NCBI GenBank assembly: GCA_038380435.1
Contig: JAWZYU010000013.1
Location: 64,188,446 to 64,252,445, forward strand
Direction of reading: 5' to 3'
DNA from: Ryuthela nishihirai
Lineage: Eukaryota > Arthropoda > Arachnida > Araneae > Heptathelidae
Length of the DNA stretch: 64,000 bases
Shown here one piece after another: positions 58,531 to 64,000 of this stretch. Numbering within the stretch: the first letter of the stretch is position 1; each line of letters opens with the position of its first letter. The notes under the pieces are model-generated. The model ran no database searches. It had not been told where the DNA came from and worked only from the letters and a program-made list of their open reading frames with translations. The position numbers and the translations under genes were made by a program.

Positions 58531-58928
58531 GTCTATATGGCTCAATCGGTGGGGCGGGGTGGCTCAGTCGGTAGCGCGCCAGACTCGTAATCTGTAGTTC
58601 CCAGGTTCGAGTCCCAACTGGGTCAGCGTTGAGATTTATCTCCTCAAAATTCCCCCCCTCCATGGTCAACAAGGGACACCGATGGGCTTGGAAAGACCGC
58701 CGTCCGTCGGATGGGACGTTAAGCCGTGGCTCCGTGTGCGGGAGAGCCATACCCTGTGCACGTTAAAGAACACGCTGGATGGCCTTGACGGGAGGCTACC
58801 ATCTGTCTCTCAACAGCTGTTCCAGTGGGTCCCCACCCTCAACCTTCTCTGAGCCTTCGGGGTCCATGTGACCTGGCCATGTAGCCAATGGTGTGCTAAA
58901 AAGTGCCGCTCAGAGGTAAAACAACCCA
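58531..58928 (+). mobile_element. SINE-A copy, full length with duplicated head start
   Basis: 398 bp flanked by ACTGTTTCAAGA at 58519-58530 and 58929-58940. An extra 20 bases (GTCTATATGGCTCAATCGGT) at the 5' end look like a second, diverged start of the tRNA head, followed by the normal GGGGCGGGGTGGCTCAGTCG. Confidence 0.94.
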
Positions 58929-58940
58929 ACTGTTTCAAGA

Positions 58941-59880
58941 CATGCTACATCAGTCATCAGATCAATATTTGATGCAAATGACTTGTGAATGTCACTCACA
59001 CAACTAAGGAAATAAACCCAATAAAAATATTTTATTCTGTTTTAATTTCTGACTCAATAGAGACACTTCAGGAGTGAAACATTCACAGATCGACAAAGAC
59101 ACATTAATATTTTCTTAAAAATGACTGCTGAAAGATATTTACTCACACAACTAAGCAAATGAACAGAATAAAAATTATTGTAATCATGTATGAGATTCTA
59201 CTAGGTAATTTGAATTACTCACTAAATGTTAATAGATATTACATCTATCATCACAAAAATATTTCTTTTGAAATGAAGTCTGAATATCTTTTGCTTACAC
59301 ATACCATTCATACCATAGAGAAGAATACAAATATTGTAACATCTCTGATGCTGACACTGTTGGGCATTAGTAAATAAAATACTTCAATATTTAAAAGATA
59401 ATTCAAATTTAGTCATTTCACTTGTAAACACTGATAACTTTCTTGTTTTTGTTTTATTGTTTTTATCATTCCTCATTTTGCTATAATTATTTAGCAGATG
59501 TTTGAAACACAATCAATACTTTTCTGTAACAATGTATTAGCAAAAATGCCACATACACAAACAGCCTCATTATTTAATACAGGTACTACTATAGCAATTG
59601 ATCGTCTGCAGCTGAAAAGCGTCAGCCCATGGTACTGACGTCACGTCACGTGATATGCAGCTTGGCTTAGATTGTTTATCTGCAGAGTAAATGAATCTAG
59701 GGTTTAATCCTGGCAAGATCGGAACATTTCTGTTGAGGTTAATCTCGCCATCGATTCACTGTCAGTCACTCCTCCATCGTTAGTGAGCTTCCTGCGAAGA
59801 CATTTAGCATTTAACGTAACTGCATGCTTTAAGTGTGCAACTGGACCCCGATTCCTGCGATTTCAAGTTATTCTGATTCA
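58941..59880. other. no gene recognised
   Basis: AT-rich; ACTCACACAACTAAG occurs twice (near 58993 and 59141) as an imperfect local duplication. Confidence 0.4.
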
Positions 59881-59889
59881 CGTATACAC

Positions 59890-60625
59890 GCCTTTATAAA
59901 ATATGACCGATGTTTCTATTTACGGGGCACATGTTTCATATATTTGAAGTTTTTGAGTCGTCACACAGACTGCCAACACAAAACATCATACGTAGAGGGT
60001 CTGTGTCAGTACCAAAACTAAAGCTTCCAATATGATGATGTATTATGATTATATACTTCCAGTATATAACCAGGGAAAGTGTTGGCACCAGGATGCACTG
60101 TGGGACGAAAACATGTCGGTGAAGGAAGTGTAATGCTTTGGGCAATGTTCTGCTGGGAAACCCTGGGTCCAGTCATTCATGTGCAGGAAACTATGACATC
60201 TACCACCTACCTAAACATCATTGCAGACTAAGTACATCCTTTCATAGCAACGACACATCCCTCTAGCAGTGCCTTCTTTCAGCAGGATAATACGCCATAC
60301 CATACTGCGCGGATTGTTCGAGAATAGTTCATGGAACATGAGGAGAACTTCCAAGTATTGCTCTGGCCTCGAAATTCCCCAGACATCAATTCAATCGAGC
60401 ATCTGTGGTTTATGTTGGAAAAGCATATTCGATCTGCTGTGGCTGAACCACAAAACTTACAAGAGTTAAAAGATCTGCTGGGAACATGTTGGTAACAGAT
60501 ACACAAGATACCTTTAGGAATCTTGTAGCATCCATGCCTTGTCGGGTAAGAGCTATTTTGGCGGCACGTGGAGGACTAACATCCTATTAGGCAGGTGATA
60601 ATAATGTTTTGGCTCTTCGGTGTAT
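59890..60625 (+). pseudogene. Tc1-like transposase, C-terminal half
   Basis: Readable pieces: TVGRKHVGEGSVMLWAMFCW (60098 on), SAFFQQDNTPYHTARIVRE with the second catalytic Asp (QQDN), and WPRNSPDINSIEHLWFMLEK with the catalytic Glu in IEH, then a C-terminus with stops. It ends near 60622 in CTCTTCGGTGTA, which looks like the end of a Tc1 terminal repeat (GTTTTGGCTCTTCGGTG). The 5' half and left terminus were not found. Confidence 0.85.
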
Positions 60626-60712
60626 AAATCTCAATGATGGCACAGTTGGAAGTCGAACTTGAGAACTGTGGAATATGCAACTGGCATACTAACAACTTAG
60701 ACAACCCTGACC
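60624..60712 (-). mobile_element. SINE-A head fragment, diverged
   Basis: ATAAATCTCAATGATGGC and GTCGAACTTGAGAACTGTGG with a diverged A-box complement; only the head-proximal 90 bases remain. Confidence 0.7.
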
Positions 60713-60713
60713 C

Positions 60714-60794
60714 AATTTGTCTTGAACCACGTCGGATACAAACCCGCGATCCACTGATAACATAAAAGGTGCTCTGCCCAATGAGGTTATGGGC
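60714..60794 (-). mobile_element. tRNA-like head of a third SINE-type sequence
   Basis: On the minus strand it reads GGCCCATAACCTCATTGGGC AGAGCACC, then a B-box-like GCGGGTTTGTATCCGAC. The order and spacing are tRNA-like but it is not a functional tRNA gene by eye. Its A-box half is the unit of the array that follows. Confidence 0.6.
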
Positions 60795-61346
60795 CATAAA
60801 AGGTGCTCTGCCCGATGAGTTTATGGGCCATAAAAGGTGCTCTGCCCAATGAGGTTATGGGCCATAAAAGGTGCTCTGCCCAATGAGGTTATGTGCCATA
60901 AAAGGTGCTCTGTCCAATGAGGTTATGTGCCATAAAAGGTGCTCTGCCCAATGAGGTTATGTGCCATAAAAGGTGCTCTGCCCAATGAGGTTATGTGCCA
61001 TAAAAGGTGCTCTGCCCAATGAGGTTATGTGCCATAAAAGGTGCTCTGCCCAATGAGGTTATATGCCATAAAAGGTGCTCTGCCTGATGAGGTTATGGGC
61101 CATAAAAGGTGCTCTGCCCAATGAGGTTATGTGCCATAAAAGGTGCTCTGCCCAATGAGGTTATGTGCCATAAAAGGTGCTCTGACCAATGAGGTTATGT
61201 GCCATAAAAGGTGCTCTGTCCAATGAGGTTATGTGCCATAAAAGGTGCTCTGTCCAATGAGGTTATGTGCCATAAAAGGTGCTCTGCCCAATGAGGTTAT
61301 GTGACATAAAAGGTGCTCTGCCCAATGAGGTTATGTGCCATAAAAG
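60761..61346. repeat. 34-bp minisatellite, 17 copies plus 8 bases
   Basis: The unit is CATAAAAGGTGCTCTGCCCA plus ATGAGGTTATGNGC, where N is G or T. 17 exact-length units (60761-61338) are followed by CATAAAAG. The complement contains the tRNA A-box-like CTCATTGGGCAGAGC. There are no unique spacers, so it is not CRISPR-like. Confidence 0.96.
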
Positions 61347-61529
61347 ACAGGAAAAACAAATTTTAAACTAGACTAGGCGATGAGTGAAATGCGCAGGGAG
61401 ATAGAGGTAAAAAATGCTTGCATTCAGTGGGATGATGAAAAGAGAAGATATTGCATGAAAGATGTTGCAGGAACGCCATTTATCACTAATTTGACAGAGG
61501 TTTAGCACAGGCTTGCTACCTGTGAGTTG

Positions 61530-62871
61530 TGTTATGCTCTGATTTTACATCAGGCATAATGATTCATTTTTTTAAATTTCACACTTAATAGAGTTTTGTT
61601 TTTCCAACACAGAGGAAACACACGAACAGATGCCCATGTTTCACATCCTTCTGATAAACAACACAACACTCCGACTAGCGCCCCGTGGGTAGACAACAGG
61701 CAGAACCCCGATTTATTCCCTTACAGTGTAAGGTCAAACACGGAATTGTCTGGGGATGCGAATGAATGCTGACAACTTAAATGCGACCTCACACAAGAAG
61801 CCGTATTCGAGAAATCGTCCCCATAGCATCTTCAGATTCAGAACTGGACAACATCGTCCAAAGTTTATCTTAACCAACGAGACATTCCCGTCTCCCAGGC
61901 AGCGATGTCAACGACTAGCGCAGAGACAGACCCCCCTGGGTGGAATTTGTGACTTGTATGTTCATCTGCAGATGCTACAGATGGTCGATTGAACATGCCA
62001 CCTATTCGTGAAAAACAAGGGGAGAGAAACGTGGGAAATAGCTAGCGAAGTAGAGCAGGACGGCAGTGAGATCCAAGATTTAGACAGAACAGAGTGTAGC
62101 AGTTAGACTAAGAAAAGCGACGAAGTGAGTGAATCATGGGGCTCTGGTCTGACCTGGGCAGATTGGGATTTGTGGAATATAAAATAATGAATGAGCAGGA
62201 AGCATATTGGAAATGGTTGGAATTTCTTTTGTAGTGAATTAGGCCAATTTAATGTGGACTTTGATGCCTGCACTTCGATGCAGAAAGACTGGGATTATGC
62301 TTGCGGATCGTCTGACCAGTGAGGGACACACTCCCGCTTTCAACAGAACCAAGATGATGCAGCCGCCTCTCTTCGGCAACCAATTATCCAACTGCGTATG
62401 TGATGGTCAACTGAGTGTCTGTCTCCACATCAGCCATAGTGTGACGGAGATGCTTTTCCCTTCGTCGGCAAAAGGGTGCCATAAGGAGATGACCCCTACC
62501 CAGAGTTGAAGCGTCACCTGACCCCAGCCTGATGACACAGCTGTCGGACGAACTAAGGAGGATATATTAACACAGTATGCTATCCTTCCTTTGATTATAG
62601 AGTTACTATCTTAATCTTAGATTGAAATTTAAAGGGGTTTCATAGTTCATTTAGTTCTTTAAGTTCGCTCTTTCTTAAGTTCCAAGATAAATAATTTGTT
62701 ATTGAAAGATTAATTGCTTCTGCCTGTACTTTTAGATATTTTGTCTTTCAATAAATATTGTTATTATTATGTTTTCCATAAACCCTAAGTGGTGTTCGTC
62801 ATTAGACTTCATCTTAAAAACGTCTTCCCCTAAGGAGACGGCCTGGAATTTTTGTGGCCTTCATTGTCTAA
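61530..62871 (+). repeat. LTR-like direct repeat, unit 1
   Basis: Starts TGTTATGCTCTGATTTTACA (a stem-loop with TTATG and CATAA). It contains a polyadenylation-type TTCAATAAATATTG near 62747 and ends at TTGTCTAA, just before the second TGTTATG start. Shared ordered words with unit 2 run through the whole length. No gag or pol coding was seen. Confidence 0.6.
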
Positions 62872-64000
62872 TGTTATGCGCTGATTTTACATCAGGCATA
62901 ACGATTCATTTTTTTTTAAATTAATTTCTTACTGGATTGAGATTTTTGTTTTTCTCCAACACAAAAGGAACAGACTAACAGGGTGGACACGTCAGGAGTG
63001 GGCGGAAGTCGCAGCTGCACCGAGGGCCACACACACGGAACACCCAGCGCCATATCTCATGACATTCGATATCACACGGCACAGCGCACCGTGGGTGGAT
63101 GGCAGGTGGAATCACATTTTCTTCTCTTGCAGTGAAGGTCCGGCTGGGGTGGTCTGGGGGTGCGAAGGTCTGCTGACAGCTTTAGTGCCGATTTCACATG
63201 AGAAGCTGTGTTCGCCCCCATAGCAAATGCAGATGCAGAGCTGGACAACCTTGTCCAGTGTTGTAGTAATGAACGAGGGATCCCGTTTTTCCCAGGCGGC
63301 GATGTCAACCTCACCGACCCCCTGGGGAGAATTTATCACTCGTAAGTTCCTCTGCAGATGCTATGGATGGTTTGCACATACCATTTTCGTGGAAAATCAA
63401 GGGAGAAGAGACGTGAGAAAATTGTAGCGAGGAGCAGAGAGGACTGAGATTTTGGAGAGAGCAGTTAGTTGGACTCTAGATTTGGAACAGAGCAGACAGC
63501 ACGGAGATTTTAGAGAGAGCAGTTGGACGGGATGGCCAGAGCTCGGGGCGGGCCCGATTAAGTATCGGAAATCGGAATCAGTGGAAATGAGTGCAGGACT
63601 TTGAATAAACAGCCACGTGCTTTGATGCGTTAACGCAAGGACTTCCCTATGAATGAGTGGCTCCCTAAAATGAGAAGCAGAGAGACGAGAAGTTGCTTCC
63701 GAAGCGCCTACCAGTGAAGGGCACCCTCCCCTTCCCAGCATGACCGCCTCTCTTCGCCGCAGCCAAATTAGCGACGGAGGTGTCATCGGCTAAAACGACG
63801 AACTAAGGAGATGATCCCCACCCGGTGCTCGAGGCCGACAAAAGAGACAGGCCACGACACTGGAATATCATGTGATCAACCTAGTCTGAGGTTACAGTCC
63901 GATTGTCATAGAAGCGAAGTGCTTATTCTTCATCGTGATACGGGGATTGCAATTGTTTTTGTCTTCAAACTATGTTTGGATTACCCCAAAGAGGTGAGCA
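62872..64000 (+). repeat. LTR-like direct repeat, unit 2 (runs off the window)
   Basis: Begins TGTTATGCGCTGATTTTACA and follows unit 1 with moderate similarity: the CCCATAGCA, CTGGACAAC, CAGGCGGCGATGTCAAC and CTGCAGATGCTA words occur in the same order. Offset 1342 bases. Confidence 0.6.

Noticed and set aside
60761..61346. Regular 34-bp array as a CRISPR array
   Set aside because: The units are contiguous, with no unique spacers, in animal DNA with no cas genes.

Overview
This is a stretch of AT-rich animal genomic DNA dominated by transposable-element remains. There are spliced genes, no operons, polyadenylation-type signals, tRNA-derived SINEs, LINE reverse transcriptases and piggyBac, PIF/Harbinger, Tc1/mariner, hAT and pogo/Tigger-like DNA transposons. 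An arthropod, possibly a chelicerate, fits best, but that is an inference from element composition only. No bacterial, viral or organellar genes were seen.

The only apparently intact host-type gene is a two-exon, AGC-like Ser/Thr protein kinase (23629-26707, +). Its intron carries SINEs and a degenerate AT-rich repeat. Everything else that codes is a decayed transposon gene: a piggyBac transposase (2.3-4.1 kb), a PIF/Harbinger element whose DDE nuclease and MADF-BESS genes interlock on opposite strands (8.25-14.0 kb), three LINE reverse-transcriptase copies of one family (17.3-18.9, 35.7-36.4, 52.2-53.8 kb), a second LINE with a nearly intact reverse transcriptase (40.0-41.7 kb), and five Tc1/mariner-type pseudogenes (20.4, 29.0, 32.1, 55.1, 59.9 kb).

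Two SINE families fill much of the rest. SINE-A is about 388 bp, with a tRNA-Lys-like head and a tail rich in AACCC; about 18 copies or fragments were found, several with exact 8-14 bp target-site duplications (TSDs). SINE-B is about 205-217 bp, has a different tRNA-like head, and ends in a short segment shared with the 3' end of the 17.3/52.2-kb LINE family, which suggests that LINE mobilises it. A palindromic TA-flanked MITE (six copies) and two hAT-type MITEs with perfect 8-bp TSDs complete the mobile fraction.

Larger structure: 6.53-8.04 and 9.45-10.59 kb are duplicated at 47.16-49.74 kb, sharing one SINE-A insertion but differing by a SINE-B insertion and a 1.4-kb deletion. A 784-bp near-perfect palindrome (19.63-20.41 kb) is centred on a MITE and repeats a CENP-B-like transposase fragment in both arms. 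Four tandem arrays stand out: 237 bp x 2.7 (32.6 kb), 27 bp x 18 grown inside a SINE-A (56.7 kb), 34 bp x 17 that looks like an amplified tRNA A-box half (60.8 kb), and a 1.34-kb LTR-like direct repeat reaching the right edge (61.5-64 kb). Long stretches (0-2.3, 26.7-28.7, 29.6-30.9, 42.2-46.3, 49.7-51.0, 57.4-58.5 kb) hold no gene that can be supported by reading alone.
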